DNA of 64,000 nucleotides, taken from Lachnospira multipara LB2003. Lineage in GTDB: Bacteria > Bacillota > Clostridia > Lachnospirales > Lachnospiraceae. Below, one piece after another: positions 63,618 through 64,000 of the stretch. The notes below the pieces were generated by a model, which had not been told where the DNA came from, ran no database searches, and saw nothing but the letters and a program-made list of their open reading frames with translations. The first letter of the stretch is position 1; each line of letters begins with the position of its first letter. The position numbers and the translations under genes are program-made. Location: contig NZ_JNKW01000012.1 in the NCBI RefSeq assembly GCF_000702205.1, positions 1 to 64,000 on the forward strand. The letters are read 5' to 3'.

Positions 63618-64000
63618 TTAAATATTAATCTCACCTGTAAATACTTCAGTTGCTGGACCTTCCATAATAATTGTATTCTTATCCTTATCCCAACTAATAT
63701 TTAAGTCTCCACCAAGTAAATGTAGTGTTGCCTTAGCATCACAATAATCATTTAGATGTGTTGCCACAAGGCTTGCACATGCACCTGTACCACAAGCAAG
63801 AGTTTCACCTGAACCTCTTTCCCACACACGCATGTTTAAATTTTCTCTATCTACAACTTGGATAAATTCTGTATTTACCTTCTCTGGAAAAGCCTTATGG
63901 TTTTCAAATTTAGGTCCAATTTGTTCAATAGGAAATTCCTTAATATCTATATCCTTATCAAGATAAACTATTGCATGTGGATTGCCCATAGATACGCATG
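63618..64000 (-). CDS. dapF: Diaminopimelate epimerase, C-terminal part
   Basis: The frame continues past the right edge (upstream codons read ...CVS before [11 protein letters not shown]), so the ATG at 63989 is internal. About 127 residues of the C-terminal half are present. The second catalytic cysteine is in ACGTGACAS, and [12 protein letters not shown] is the family signature. Converts LL- to meso-diaminopimelate for lysine and cell wall. Seventeen bases before fchA. The first catalytic Cys is outside the window. Confidence 0.97.
   Translation of the reverse strand, partial: CVSMGNPHAIVYLDKDIDIKEFPIEQIGPKFENHKAFPEKVNTEFIQVVDRENLNMRVWERGSGETLACGTGACASLVATHLNDYCDAKATLHLLGGDLNISWDKDKNTIIMEGPATEVFTGEINI

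Overview
The window looks like a low-GC chromosomal segment of a Gram-positive, spore-lineage Clostridia species, most likely a member of the Lachnospiraceae. Support for this: CIRCE-controlled groESL, a T-box leader, a cysE-cysS-mrnC-rlmB-sigH cluster, an LTA-synthase-type enzyme, a DRTGG/CBS inorganic pyrophosphatase, and a very large surface protein built from BIG2 and InlB-type repeats. The family assignment is inference; no species is claimed. Almost everything is core housekeeping. I see no transposase, phage or CRISPR genes.

Layout. Positions 1-560 hold the 5' end of a 16S rRNA gene (minus strand) with its promoter and leader. From 600 to 9150 come small membrane proteins, a glycosyltransferase, argS with a divergent truA, a CheX/CheY-type pair and guaB. 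From 9230 to 17700 come groESL with a hairpin-rich 3' region, a DNA glycosylase, a transglutaminase lipoprotein, map and a regulated pyrophosphatase. From 17700 to 29800 come a P-type ATPase, a cold shock gene, an LTA-synthase-family gene, glnS, hslO, a methyltransferase and a flagellar-cap-like protein. An acyl-carrier-like protein follows. From 29800 to 43400 come purA, three tRNA genes, the ispF-cysE-cysS-mrnC-rlmB-sigH operon, a GH95 fucosidase and purC-purF-purB. From 43400 to 50240 comes a PilZ gene, then aspS-gatC-gatA-gatB under a T-box; this operon is interrupted by tandem hairpin repeats and two long imperfect palindromes. From 50240 to the end come a split chromate-type transporter, yqeY, trpS, a YitT protein, glpK, the 1975-residue surface protein, folD, fchA and the 3' part of dapF.

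How the genes work together. Purine synthesis (purC, F, B, A, guaB) and one-carbon metabolism (folD, fchA) supply nucleotides. Five aminoacyl-tRNA synthetases plus GatCAB, TruA-like, RlmB and Mini-III serve translation. AspRS next to GatCAB, with a separate GlnRS, suggests that GatCAB here mainly makes Asn-tRNA.

Most notable observations. (1) FolD lacks the catalytic lysine and glutamine of its cyclohydrolase activity and sits beside a stand-alone cyclohydrolase. (2) The T-box of aspS-gatCAB has overlapping GAA/AAC specifier codons. (3) The TruA homologue has Glu in place of the catalytic Asp. (4) An acyl-carrier-like protein lacks the phosphopantetheine serine. (5) Hairpin families in mRNA 3' regions and inside the gatCAB operon have different stem sequences but the same architecture. 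Promoter and terminator calls were made by eye and were not computed.
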